Of a stretch of 45,135 bases of DNA, positions 1-10,500 are shown one piece after another. Made by a program: the position numbers and the translations under genes. The notes under the pieces are model-generated. The model was not told where the DNA came from. It saw nothing but the letters and a program-made list of their open reading frames with translations, and did not search any database. The stretch comes from Acanthamoeba sp. SK_2022b (lineage: Eukaryota > Discosea > Longamoebia > Acanthamoebidae): positions 1 to 45,135 of the forward strand of contig JANDJZ010000394.1 of assembly GCA_027943245.1 (NCBI GenBank), written 5' to 3'. Each line of letters starts with the position of its first letter. Positions within the stretch are counted from its first letter, which is position 1.

Positions 1-1106
1 CACCACGCCGGCCTGCTCGGCAGGCAGGACGTCGGGCAGCAGGGTCGTCAGGTAGCTGCGAAGCGCCGCCCACCGCCGCCCGAGCGTCTCCCCCATGTCG
101 CTCTTCTTGGCCTCGAGGTTCATGAGACGCTGGGCCTTGGCGTCCCTGCCCTCGCCTGCGAGCTTGCGCACGACCTCGTCGAGCTTGATGAACGATGGAA
201 TCTTGTTCACGAAACACGCCACCACGTCTGCCACGACCATTACGCGTCAGCGATCTACTCGTTGTTGTGCACCTGCTTTGTGTGCGTGTGCGTGTGCGTG
301 TGCGTGCCTTGTGGCGAGATGGGGGCGTGTGCGTGTGCGTGTGCGTGTGCGTGTGCGTGTGCGTGTGCGTGTGCGTGTGCGTGTGCGTGTGCGTGTGCGT
401 GCCTTGTGGCGAGATGGGGAAGAGATCGGTGGCGATGATCCGGGAGGAGTGCAAGTAGGCAAAGAAGTTCAGCCCGTCGGCGTAGGCGCTGAGCACTCGA
501 CGCAACTGGGGCGACAGCTGCCCGGCGTACTCGGCGTCGACCCTCTCTCGCAATCGGAGCAGGTGTACCAGGTAGTCGTTCATGTACGCGGACTTGCCTG
601 AGTTGGGCGCGTCGTTGTAGACGGTCACCGATTAACCACGCGCCCACACACGAAAGCGCACACGCGCGCACCTTCAACAGTGGCTAGCTGCCCTCGTGAA
701 GCAAGCATCGCCTTCTGGACGGTCCAGAAGTCGTCCTGGGCGTGAGCGTAGGCCAAACCAAAGGCCACCTCCGCGTCCGTCTTCGCATAGATGTGGGCGA
801 TGCCCCACGAGTCGCTGTGTGGCGGTCACCACACAGGTGATCCCCGTCCGATGCATGAGCCGTGAGGGACCGACGGCAACGGCAACGGGTGATGAAGAGG
901 AAGCGCAGGTACCGGAGTATACGGGTGGTGGGATACTCGTCGGCCAGGGTGGCCAGGTGTGCGTCGAGCCGCACGAGCGGAGGGAAGGTGGTGTAGATGA
1001 CTAGCGCCACCAGCACCACCGCGCCCAAGGCCAGGAAACGCGCCCACCAGCCCAGGAGCCCTAGCGTCTGCAAATCAAATGCACACCGGAGGTTGCGATG
1101 CGTCAA
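1..1106 (-). CDS. Penicillin/AHL acylase-family Ntn hydrolase, 5' part (partial)
   Basis: Exons, reading down the minus strand, are 1106-913, 814-672, 597-403 and 227-1; the gene runs off the left edge. Phases agree at every junction (2, 1, 1). Exon 1 encodes a hydrophobic segment (about residues 20-36) that looks like a signal anchor. Across the first junction the frame reads RDSWGIAHIYA, followed by GLAYAHAQDDFW and SAYADGLNFF, the N-terminal pattern of penicillin amidase-type acylases. These cleave amide bonds and are autoprocessed at a Ser; the nucleophile and beta subunit would lie outside the window. The family includes bacterial N-acyl-homoserine-lactone acylases, so a role against prey signals is possible but unproven. 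The third intron (402-228) needs a GC donor (AAG|GCACGC). The start at 1106 is the first ATG of the exon, but a CAG acceptor-like site at about 1069-1067 means an upstream exon cannot be excluded. Confidence 0.82.
278..400. repeat. GTGTGC hexanucleotide microsatellite with a 24-bp duplicated flank
   Basis: Runs of GTGTGC occupy most of 278-400, inside the third intron of the acylase gene. The identical 24-mer at 301-324 and 396-419 covers the end of the upstream exon and its GC donor, so the repeat has been duplicated together with a piece of exon. Confidence 0.9.
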
Positions 1107-1418
1107 TCACTCCGAGATTGATTATATTCATTTCTTTAATATTAAACTGTATGTACATAAGATCCAAATGAACGTGCAAGGGTAGGGCACTGCCAAGATG
1201 TACCATCAGGAAGCACGAACTTTGCAGAAGGTGCTCGAAAAAAAAAGTTTTCTCGTATTATTTCCTTTTCTCACAAGGAGAAGGCACGTTGCTTGTGGAA
1301 CCGTTAGCGTGGTCTTATCGCCCAACGCCGACAGGAACTGCGGCTAAGCATTTGCTGCCTCCAACAGATCTGTGACACGCACCCGTTCGCCTGACGCAAT
1401 CGCTTTCACTATATTTTT
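1107..1418. other. Intergenic region between divergent genes
   Basis: About 310 bp upstream of the acylase gene (-) and of the 1603 gene (+). It contains A/T runs (poly-A near 1240) but no open frame I would defend. Presumed promoter or 5' UTR sequence for the acylase gene. Confidence 0.5.
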
Positions 1419-1543
1419 TATTTGGTTAATTTTGTGGTTGGTGGCGCAAAGCACGAAGAAAGGAAATGGAAGCGACCAACCAGCCATCATTGAATCACCG
1501 AGCGGAACACAGCTCACCGCCAGGCCCTCACTACTAAAGGCCG
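1419..1543 (+). promoter_or_regulatory. Upstream block, copy A (duplicated promoter)
   Basis: A 125-bp block beginning TATTTGGTTAATTTTGTGG and ending CTACTAAAGGCCG is repeated almost base for base at 3639-3763. Each copy lies just upstream of a small secreted-protein gene (ATG about 60-80 bp further on). CTACTAAAGG is TATA-like and could position transcription start. Conservation of the noncoding block between paralogs suggests it is the functional promoter or a recent duplicate. Confidence 0.75.
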
Positions 1544-1602
1544 TCGCGATAATCAAGCAACTCAATACACAACAAACACGCGCTGCAACAACTAGGAACA
1601 CG

Positions 1603-2300
1603 ATGAACTCTTCTTCGGCCGCGGCTCTCTTCGTCTTCGCCTGCCTCCTCGTGACTTCAGCCTTCGCCCAGCCTGGCTCTGGCGGCCGTCCCGGTGGTCC
1701 AGGAGGTTTTGGAGGTCCTGGTGGCCAGGCTGGCGGTGGTCCTGGAGGTTCTGGAGGTCCTGGCAGCCAGGCTGGCGGACCCGGCCAGGGCTTCCCTGGC
1801 ACTGGTGGATTCCCTGGCTCCGGAAACCCCTCTGGGTCGGGCTCCGGCAGCCCTGGCGGCTCGGGCTCTGGCACCAACGCTGGCTCTGGCCCCAACGCTG
1901 GCTCTGGCCCCAACGCTGGCTCTGGCCCCAACGCTGGCTCTGGCCCCAACGCTGGCTCTGGCCCCAACGCTGGCTCTGGCCCCAACGCTGGCTCTGGCCC
2001 AAGCGCTGGCTCTGGCACCAACGCTGGCTCTGCTGCAGTGGACGAGGACCTCACCACTATCTTTAACAGCATCGGTGGCGCCAACACTGGTCGTACGTCG
2101 TCCATTCCTTCAAATGTTGTGCCAGTGCTCGATGGTCCTGACCTCTCGTCGTGGTGGGTACAGTTCTGGGTCCCAGTCTCTTCTCTCAGGTGGCTGCCGC
2201 TCCTGCTGGCCTGGGCCCCAAACTGCCCAAGGAGCTCGAGATCAACATCGACCTCAAGGTCATCCTCGTCAAGATCAAGGACAAGTATTCATTGTGCTGA
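1603..2300 (+). CDS. Secreted Gly/Ser/Asn repeat protein, paralog of the 3842 gene
   Basis: Two exons, 1603-2092 and 2164-2300 (208 aa), joined at phase 1 with donor GTACGT and acceptor GGTACAG. Residues 1-22 are a signal peptide (MNSSSAAALFVFACLLVTSA). The mature part is a Gly/Pro-rich stretch, then about eight SGPNAG-type hexapeptides, then a hydrophilic tail whose end (KELEINIDLKVILVKIKDKY) resembles the end of the 3842 protein. Shared tail, shared phase-1 intron and shared 125-bp upstream block show the two genes are paralogs. Function unknown; extracellular or vesicle-lumen location is inferred from the signal peptide. The repeat region has expanded in this copy only. Confidence 0.85.
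1861..2036 (+). repeat. Coding minisatellite, 18-bp unit
   Basis: Tandem 18-bp units (CCCAACGCTGGCTCTGGC and close variants) encode the SGPNAG hexapeptide repeats. Units are nearly identical at the DNA level, which indicates recent expansion or homogenisation. Confidence 0.92.
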
Positions 2301-2776
2301 AGCGGTGGACGACAGCCTGGTCTTTATAAACGTCTCATGTACCAAGGCGATGCACCTGCGCTAGCGCCCAATGTTTCTTTCTCAGTAAAGCTCTTTCTCT
2401 TTCCACACGTACTGCAATCATGTTCCACCACGAAACGCTGCCTGCCTCACGTTTTGGTAGGACGTGCTTAATTCCTTGGCGGTGTAGCTTGGTCTCTTAC
2501 GGTGGAAAGCCCAAGAGGCACACGAGCTCCCGGTAGTCCTCGTAGTGAGAACATAAGCGATAAAACTAGAAGTGCGCGAACTGCTCAGCTCCATGGCAAC
2601 GACCTCGGAAGAAGCGCTCCATGGCTTCCGCTTTAGAGCAGAAATGCGAGGAACGGACCTATAAATTGGGATCAGCGAATGGGGGAGAGAAAGCTACGAA
2701 AAAGAATGAAAGCGGAGAACCAAAGCAACGAAAAACGACAGACGCAAACCAGGTACGTGGTGGGCGACCAGCGTGG
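2301..2776. other. Intergenic region
   Basis: 3' flank of the repeat-protein gene and upstream region of the 2945 gene. No convincing coding region was seen; a second TATAAA-like word lies at about 2660. Confidence 0.5.
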
Positions 2777-2783
2777 TATAAAG
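2777..2783 (+). promoter_or_regulatory. TATA box of the 2945 gene
   Basis: TATAAAG followed by GC; a start about 30 bp downstream would give a 5' UTR of roughly 140 nt before the ATG at 2945. Confidence 0.55.
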
Positions 2784-2944
2784 GCAACCAGGTGAGGCCC
2801 TCAGAGCCATAGCACCGACTGAGCGTGGAACCAGCATACTCGCTTTCTCTCGGACGAGCAAACGTCACTCCCCCACACTCCCCCGTCGGCTTCCTCGGTC
2901 ATCTTCCCCTTCAATCTCTTCGGATTTCTACGATTCCGCCCAAG

Positions 2945-3349
2945 ATGACACTCGTGCTTACGCGGCCCGCTACCCCTTCATCTCCCTCCCCGCTCCGAAC
3001 CGCCCATTTCGCATCTCAAATCAACCAACGATCTTCGACTACGCAGCGCTCCGCGGCCGCTGCAACCCACGCCGACAGCGTAGAGGCCTCGCTCGTTGAC
3101 GATGCCGCAGCGCTGATGGCGATGACGATGAACAAGATGTCACTGGACGACTTGTCGCCGCGCCGGAAGCGCAAGAGGTCCAACGCAGTGCTTGTCCGAG
3201 TGGAGCCACCCAAGAAGTCGCTGCGGTCGAATCGAACCATGAACCACCGAGCGCCATCCCCGGCTGACCAATCGGCGTCGGCTGAGCCAGAAGAAGAAAT
3301 CGGCAACGACACCAACAGCTGCGCCCTCGAGGAGGAGGCGCAAATCTAA
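2945..3349 (+). CDS. Small basic, NLS-containing protein of unknown function
   Basis: Single exon, 134 aa, starting at the first ATG after the TATA box (context CCCAAGATG, also seen at the 3842 gene). The N-terminal third is Ser/Thr/Pro-rich; SLDDLSPRRKRKRS in the middle looks like a nuclear localisation signal; the C-terminus is acidic. No catalytic motif or recognised domain. Third codon positions are GC-rich as in the neighbours, which supports real coding. It lies between the two paralogous secreted-protein genes but is unrelated to them. A nuclear regulatory or chromatin role is only a guess. Confidence 0.6.
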   Translation: MTLVLTRPATPSSPSPLRTAHFASQINQRSSTTQRSAAAATHADSVEASLVDDAAALMAMTMNKMSLDDLSPRRKRKRSNAVLVRVEPPKKSLRSNRTMNHRAPSPADQSASAEPEEEIGNDTNSCALEEEAQI

Positions 3350-3638
3350 CGTAATCGCGTAGAGAGAACTTCACCCCATGTACACTTAGAGACGACATGT
3401 TTGTCACGTGTCCACACTGAACAATTGTAAATACCGCAACCACTAAAGTCTTTTGGAGCATTTGCTTGCTCTACATAATCCAAGAAGCCCCATCTTTCTT
3501 CATCTTACTGATCCATTTTTAAAGCGTATTTTTATGGAATCTTTACGTCGCCAAGCGTGCGGCACGTGAGAAATAGCCACTAAAATATTTTCCTCATGGC
3601 GTCAATTTGACTATTTTTAAACAGCTATTTTTTTTTTT
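3350..3638. other. Intergenic region
   Basis: 3' flank of the 2945 gene, with AT-rich stretches. No gene seen. Confidence 0.5.
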
Positions 3639-3763
3639 ATTTGGTTAATTTTGTGGTTGGTGGCGCAAAGCATGAAGAAAGGAAATGGAAGCGACCAACC
3701 AGCCATCATCGAATCACCGAGCGGAACACAGCTCACCGCTAGGTGCCCACCTACTAAAGGCCG
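3639..3763 (+). promoter_or_regulatory. Upstream block, copy B (duplicated promoter)
   Basis: Near-identical partner of 1419-1543, differing mainly by scattered substitutions and one short variable stretch near its 3' end. A long T run lies immediately upstream. It directly precedes the 3842 gene. Confidence 0.75.
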
Positions 3764-3841
3764 GTGTCTCGGGTGGTGGACTGTATCAATCACACACGTT
3801 TCTGACAACAACTCGCACCTTTTACCGCCCTCAAACCCAAG

Positions 3842-4227
3842 ATGAAGACTTTGCTGCTGGCCGCCCTGTTCATGTTCGCTTGTCTGTTCCTGACGTCCAC
3901 GCTGGCTCAGCATGGCGGTGCCGACGAAGAAGATGTGTCCGCCGAAGCAGTCGACCCCGAACTAGCCGAACTGGGAGCCTTCTTCAAGAACTACAACCCT
4001 GTGGGCAACTGTACGTGTAACCCCACCTCCTTTGCCACGTGACCGATGTCCTGACAGTGTGCGTGCATCACTGTTGTGCAGCGATCGATGACGAGCAGCT
4101 ATCGCAGATCAACGCCGCCTTTGCCACTGTCGGTGGTGGCCACGACGAACCAAAGCTCGTGGAGGTCAACATCAACCTCAAGCTCTTGATTGTCAAGCTG
4201 CCCGGTGGCGGCTATGCCTATCAGTAA
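3842..4227 (+). CDS. Small secreted protein, paralog of the 1603 gene
   Basis: Two exons, 3842-4010 and 4082-4227 (104 aa), joined at phase 1 (donor GTACGT, acceptor TTGTGCAG). A signal peptide (MKTLLLAALFMFACLFLTST) is followed by an acidic segment and a hydrophobic-alternating C-terminal motif (LVEVNINLKLLIVKLPGG) matching the end of the 1603 protein. It lacks the Gly/Asn repeat insertion of that paralog and may represent the ancestral form. No known domain recognised; function unknown. Confidence 0.85.
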
Positions 4228-4263
4228 CTAAATACTGGGGAACTGTGTCCTGTACGCAAGCAC

Positions 4264-4269
4264 AATAAA
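4264..4269 (+). promoter_or_regulatory. Polyadenylation signal AATAAA
   Basis: Canonical AATAAA 37 nt after the stop codon of the 3842 gene. Confidence 0.6.
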
Positions 4270-4832
4270 CACACTCACCTCATCTTCAAAGATGGCGATG
4301 CTGGGCAGGTAGTTGTTGCTTCGCTAGTGAGCTTGCATGGCGCGGAGACTACAGCGAGCTAGGGTAAGCCAGTGCTTCACTGCAAGGTCCTTCATTTGGA
4401 GTGTCACTTGTGTTCCGACACCCGGTCATTCGGTTGATGCTGATCGTAAGTAGGACTGTCGTTGTCCGCAGCCTGCTGCTCACTCCTCACCAAGCGCTTG
4501 TCGTTTACAGTAAGCCACGCCTCTTCATCTCGTTTCTATCAACACAGATGTAGCTGGACCATTTATCCGCATCAAGCCTTACCACTACTTCCGCGTTCTG
4601 AAAACAACACCAACCCGACTCGCGGGGAAGTGGGCACTAACACATACACTAGGCCGGTTCGCACCAGTTTGTCTCAAACCCCGCCAGTCTTCCTTTGTTT
4701 GACTGGAAAGCGTATCACGATTGGCATAGGAGAGGTTGGGAAAGTGCCCAACGGGCGAGCAGTAAAGTGTAACGAAAGGGAGCAGGTAGGGCTGTTTTAT
4801 GCTCTTCGGCAAGGTATGTAGGGACAACTAGC
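4270..4832. other. Intergenic region between convergent genes
   Basis: Open frames occur here (for example 4462-4821, +) but have no domain, splice or codon-bias support. I see no gene. Confidence 0.5.
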
Positions 4833-5240
4833 TCAGAAGAAGTGCGAGATCCAGCTCTGGACGGAGGCAGCGGCGCTGCACTGACCGAGGTCGAACGACA
4901 CGCTGAAAGAGTAGGTGGTGTTTCCCTTTTGGTAGCACTGGTTGTTGTCGAAGCTGCCGATGGAGGTGCCCGAGCAATCGCTGGCGTTGTAGTACTGCAC
5001 GGCCTTAGTGGTGCAGTTGACCCTGGCGTACACCTTGTTGCTATCGATCTCGTCAGCATTGCAGGCGGACTCGCTGACGCTCTTGTATTCGCACTCGCGA
5101 CGGCCAGTGCAATCAGCGGCCGCATGCGCGTCGAAGCGGACAAAGCAGCTCTTGCTCTGGGCAGACGCCAGGGCGAACAGGGCGCAGAAGGCAAGAATGA
5201 CGATGATGGGAAGGTGCTGCATGTTTCTGTTGTGGTGCAT
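4833..5240 (-). CDS. Cys-rich small secreted protein
   Basis: Single exon, 135 aa. The ATG at 5240 is the first after a TATA box at 5299-5291. The hydrophobic segment HLPIIVILAFCALFALASA is a signal peptide. The mature domain has about eight cysteines, spaced as in disulfide-bonded extracellular proteins (motifs DCTGRRECE and SDCSG), and NXT sites for glycosylation. I do not recognise the family. Secretion is inferred from sequence; a cell-wall, defence or feeding role is unsupported. Confidence 0.8.
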   Translation of the reverse strand: MHHNRNMQHLPIIVILAFCALFALASAQSKSCFVRFDAHAAADCTGRRECEYKSVSESACNADEIDSNKVYARVNCTTKAVQYYNASDCSGTSIGSFDNNQCYQKGNTTYSFSVSFDLGQCSAAASVQSWISHFF

Positions 5241-5290
5241 TGGTAGTGGGTACGCGTGCGGTCGGTGAAAACAGCGGACCGGACGCCCAC

Positions 5291-5299
5291 CCTTTTATG
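5291..5299 (-). promoter_or_regulatory. TATA box with GTGGGCG extension
   Basis: On the minus strand CATAAAAGGGTGGGCGT. The block ACGCCCACC plus a T run recurs (plus-strand orientation) upstream of the GTPase gene at 17612-17628, so this may be an extended core promoter element. Confidence 0.6.
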
Positions 5300-5961
5300 C
5301 CATGGCGAGCGCTTGCCGGTTGGTCGCCGTGTTAATGGTGGCCCTAAAGGTCACTTGCACCAAAGGGGGGAGCCAATCCAACTGGCCTGTCCGTAGCGAA
5401 TTTTCTATTTGGCCCCTGTTTCGGCCTTGGCCTGTGGCCTCGTGCCCTTGACTCATGGCCAAGGGGTGCTTCACCTGCTGCAGGCAAGCGAGCGAGCAGC
5501 ACAGAGCCAGGAAGGGCTCCGTTGCGAGCCCTGCGCCCAGGTTGCGTACACACCGTACCAGTAGGGCCGGTGCGCACTGCCCCAATACACAACCGATGAG
5601 GCTTTGTGCCCAAGGAACCAACCTGCTGCCGGTCTTCATCGCTCATGGCCTCAGTCACTTCACAGAACTCTACACGCAGGCGAGGCTCTAACTGTTTCCC
5701 GAACAACAGAGATTGGCTATTCTTTCGTCTTCTGTGAGTGGCGACGGAGGTGGCACGTCCATGGTCGACACCTTGGTCGTTTAGTAAACGACGTTTACGG
5801 CCGAAAGGAGCTCCGGCGGGAAGGAATCCAGCAAATGAGCTTGGATTAGGTAAGTAATTAGCTCGTTACCGCCTAAGGTACAAGAGGAAGGACGATGTGT
5901 TCTTTTCAGACGGAATATGTCACCAGAAAACAAGTGGTGGAGCACGCCACAGCACGCTGCA
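5300..5961. other. Region without a confident gene
   Basis: Between the RIC1 stop and the Cys-rich secreted gene. Several short open frames exist on both strands (for example 5344-5706 on minus), but none shows a domain, a consistent exon chain or strong codon bias. It could hold a RIC1 3' UTR or a small unrecognised gene. Confidence 0.4.
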
Positions 5962-7428
5962 TCAGCCTGCTGAGGACGACCTTGGCGAAGGAGAGAAGAC
6001 GAGCGAAGAGCCAGCAGACGGTAGCGATGAGCAGATGGGCTGATGCTTGGCATCCACGCACTCGAGAAATGCAGCGTAGCCCTTGCTGGTGGCCGGAGCA
6101 ACGTAAGGCACATGATGAAGTGGGTGATTGTAAGGGAACAATGCGAAAGGGAAGAGCCGAACCAGGAGAGCGAGGTAAGCATGGCGTGGAAGGGCGGGCA
6201 CAGCTCGTGGTGCTCCCGAAGAAGCCGCGTGACCGACCGGAGATCGAGCAGGGCCGTCGCTACCACTACTGCCCACTCTATGACTCCAGCCTCCTCGAGG
6301 TCCTATCGCCGTCATAGGCGTTGTGAGAACGGGCATTTTATTTTTAATAATATTTTTATTTTTATAATTATCATTATAATCAAGAGATCAATATATATTT
6401 TGAACAAACAAGTAAACAATTCTATTATAAACTAATAAAGAGAGGAGAGAGGTACCGCGAGAAGGGCCTGCAGATCCTGAACTTGATGCAACAACAGGTC
6501 TTCCACAGCATTTTGGTACACAACCTGAACTTCAATGTGGTCCCTATCTCGCACCGGCTCTGCACACACGGCACAAGAGTCAGGCGTGGCGTCAAATAGC
6601 GGGCTCATTGCGCTGAGTGGTGTCAAACCCATGGCGATGCCGCCTTCACCCAAGCCGGCATGGAGGGACGAGAGGAGGGTGAAGTAGGGCGACGGCGAGT
6701 AGCGCTGGGGAAAGGGCACCCCGAACTGCAGATGCAGCGCAAAGAGGGCTGATCCGAAGTCGTTCGAGTTGATGATGTTCCTCAGCGGCTCTGGCCGCCT
6801 CGCCCCGCCCTCATCCTCGCTCTCATCCTTTTGCTCCCCATCGACAGGCGGTGGTGGTGCTGACGTGGCAGGCTCTGGCGACGGAGCGGGAGCAGGCTCT
6901 GGGGCTGGCGAGGAGAACGACAAGAATGCAAAGAACGAAGACGATCGCGAAAGCGTCGGAGTTGAGGGCTGAGCGGTCGGAGAAGGGGGAGCGGGGCTCT
7001 GCTGTGGTATCGGCGGTGGCGAAGTGGTAGTGGCGGTAGGGGATTCGGAGGAGGGGGAGCGCTTCACGCCTCGACGGAGGATTTCGGTGATCTTCTTGCC
7101 CAGCACCACCTTGGAGAGGTAGTGAAGGTCGTGAATGCGGTACTTCATCAAGAGCTTGCGCGCGTAGCGGGCGAGCAGAAGGTCCATCGCCGTCTTCTCT
7201 TCCTTGCCTGTGCGCACAGAGGGGGAAGGAGAGGGAGAGATTAAATAGGTGACATGTGGTGAGCTGGTATATGGTTGGCGGTCACCCGGCAGGCTGGCGT
7301 TCTCTCCTTCACGGCTCCCGATGATGGTGTCGCTGCCACTCTCTCCGTTCTCCTCTTCATTGCGGCACGACACCAGCATGTTGAGAAATCGCACCACCTG
7401 GAAGTCGATTATGCGGCCACACCGTGAG

Positions 7429-7504
<76 letters not shown>

Positions 7505-10500
7505 CAAGCGTGAAGGAGGAAGGAAGAAGGCGAGTACGTGGCGCAGGAGGTGCATGTCGCAGGACTCAAGCGTAGCCTCGAGCAATCCCAACGCAGCCAT
7601 CGCCGCGGCAGTCATGCCTCCCACATACCGCACCACCGGCAACAGTCCTCCGGCCGTGTGCAACGCTCCTCGCTAGCGGTGTGACACACTAATATCAGTG
7701 TGCTGTGCATGTGTGTGTGCGTGTGGTGGTGTTATGGTGGCGCACTGGTGTGGTGATGTGGTGGCAGTGGTGTGCAGTGATGGTGTGGTGGTGCAGTGTG
7801 CGTGTGCGTGCATGTGACAGGTGACGCACCTCGATGCAGTCGCTGAAGAATTGGTCGGGGTCGCCGACGTTGTTGAAGAGGAGCTCCCACGACGCGGGAT
7901 CGATTTTCCTGGCGCACCCGACGACGACTTCGGGGAACACGTCGAGGCCACGCAGGAAATCAACCACCTTGGTGAGGGTGGTGGCGCCCTTGGCTCGAAT
8001 CTTCGACCCGCCACCACACTTCTTCAACGACTTGACAAGCTCCTCCTCCTCCTGTGACAAGACGTCACATGTGAGACTTTACTTCCACGTGCCAATAACA
8101 GAATAAAACACCATTTAAATAAAAAGAATTATTATTATTGTTATTAAGCGTGTGAGTCACCTGGAGCGCCTGGTGGAGCAACAGCTCGAGCGAGTGCTTG
8201 TAGTGGGGCAGGCGGTCGTAGGGTCGCGACAGCGTGTAGAGCGCGTAGTACTTCTTGGCGTGCTCCATGCGCTCCTCGGTCCGATGCCTCCTCATCCTGC
8301 TCCTCGCCTTCACGGGCGCCATAGTGGTGCCCACGCCTCCGGTTTCTTCATCGCTCTTTTCGCTTGCCTTCCCGTGCGGTGTCTTCTCCGCATCATCATT
8401 GACGACTGCGTCCGTATTGTCCCCGTTGTCTTTTGCATCATCGCCATCGTCCTCCTCGATTCCCTCCTCCTCCTTGTCGCTCTCAGCGATTTCCTTGGGG
8501 GCGTCGATAGGGCGAGCCTGATCGAGGTCGTCGAGGCTGTCGACCCGGGACAGCGAACAGTTGTCGCTCTGCAGCAGGTATGCGATCACGCTGTGCAGAA
8601 ATGGCTGCGCCTGTTATGCAAAGAATGTAAGCGCATTTCTTTGCTTCTTCGTGTACAAACGCAAGCGCGCGTGTCGTGTCGTGTCGTGTCGTGTCGTGTC
8701 GTGTCGTGTCGTGTCGTGTCGTGTACCTTGGTCTCAAAATTGAAGGAGGGCAGCGGCTTGAGGAAGGAGGAGCCGGACTGAGGCGAAAGTGCGGTCACGA
8801 GCATCGTGTGACTGCTGACCGCAATCGGGTACACGCCGTCCTCCCACCCAACGAACGTCACGTGTCTGTACTCTTTCGTCGCCTGTAGTGTGCGCGCCCG
8901 TGTCACAACAATGATAGGAGGCGGAGGCTCGGGAGCGACATGGCGATGGGAACCTTGACGCTCTTTTTGCGCGGAGATAAGGCCCCCGAGGCGTCGTGCG
9001 GAAGCCACGGCCGTATGATCGGCATGATGCCCTCTTCGCTGTACGGAAACGAGTACTAGACATCACACCACCGCGCGATGAGCAAAGCACACCGGCAACG
9101 CGGGAGGGGGGTGTCGTCCAAGTGGGCCCGTTACCTGGAGGCCGTTGGGGCCAAGCGTCCAAATCATGTCACCCATGTGAGGCAGGAGGTGTCGGGAGGT
9201 GACCCACCAATACGCTTCGATTTGCTGCCCAATCTCGATCTGTGGCGGGGTGGGTGAGAACGCTGCATGCGGCATTTGGTGGTGGTGGTGGTGGTGGTGG
9301 TGGTGGTGGTGGTGGTGGTGGTGGTGGTGGTGGTGGTGGTGGTTTCTTGTGTCCTGTGTCGTGTCTACCTGAATGCCAAAGGCCAGGCTGGTGAGCAGCA
9401 GCGCGCCGGAGCAGTTGACCAGCGCCCACAGCGGTTCGCTGTCCGGCGTGGCCACAGTTTGGCCATGCAGGGGCGGAGGGATGAGGGTGAGGGCAGAGGG
9501 CAAGGCCGTGGAGCTGAGTCCCGGCATGACGATGGTCTGCGTCAGGGTGGCCGACAGCGACGGCTTGATCGTCTCCGCGTCCTCGATCATCAGATGGTAG
9601 CACTGCGCGAAGCCGTCTCTGGGCGACGGCCACCACCACCACCACACAACAAGAGACACGCGTGTCAGCAGTCCACAACTCTCAAACCTTTGTGGGGGCA
9701 GACTCAGTGACGCACCGGGTGAGCACGACGAGCGAGTCGTTCCTAACTGCCAGCAGATGCGGCATGCGCCGCGGGGACAGCTTCACGCGGTGGACCAGCG
9801 CACGTGCCGACAGGTACCTCCGTGGGTAAAACAAAATCTGGGAAAAACGCGTTGTGTTGCGTCAGTGCGGTCGCCTTCTGGCGAGACCTTGGGGCGGAGG
9901 AGGAGTTACTTCGTAGCAGTCGTGTCGTTTGGTGGCCAACACGAGCAACGAGCGATACCAGGCCATGCCCAGGCACTCCAGCTCTTGCTCCTGCGGGTCA
10001 GAGTGAGGAGATTGGAGGAGGGGAGCGGGGTGGGGGCGGGGTCAACGTCGCACCTCGCTTCGGTCGCCAAAGAGTCGCCAGCGGTGCACGGCGGCAGAGT
10101 AGATGGCCACGCCTCGACGGCCGGCGACTGCCACATCTCCCGACTCGGGCGACACAGCCACATGCTGAAAACGGGCAACACACCATAAGGGACCGAAGGG
10201 GGGGGGGCACAGCTATGCGCATGCGTGCTTGGCGGCTCGTGCTTGGGGTCACATACAATGATGGGCCAGTTGTCGGCCATGTAGGTGGGCGGGACCTGTT
10301 GGAAGGACACGTGGTTGCGTGAGTCGAGAAGGCAAACGTACAAGGTAGCGAATGGGCACCACGCACTTGTATTCGCTGCCACTTCATCGTTTCGTTCGGC
10401 TCGTTCGGGCAGTACAGAAGCAGCTCCGCGTCGCCCCACAGCACCAGCCGCTCGTCCTCCACGCCCTAGAACGGTGGGCCGTCGCGCCGGTGTCCGCCGG

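Noticed and set aside
278..400. Possible CRISPR-like or telomere-like array
   Set aside because: Units are contiguous hexanucleotides without spacers and lie inside an intron.
4462..4821. 119-aa plus-strand frame
   Set aside because: No domain, signal, codon bias or promoter; intergenic between convergent genes.
5895..6317. Plus-strand frame ending LLEVLSPS that looked coding
   Set aside because: The minus strand here completes RIC1 (EAGVIEWAVVVATALL and GYAAFLE exons) with correct phases; the plus frame would need a 29-nt intron.
7409..7663. Frames encoding poly Val-Cys or Thr-His stretches
   Set aside because: Translations of CA/GT microsatellites lying in introns; the same applies to similar frames at 12000, 32130, 33060, 35290, 38300 and 41770.
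9267..9659. Poly-Val or poly-His frames over the TGG array
   Set aside because: The array is between RIC1 exons 15 and 16 with good splice sites and matching phase.
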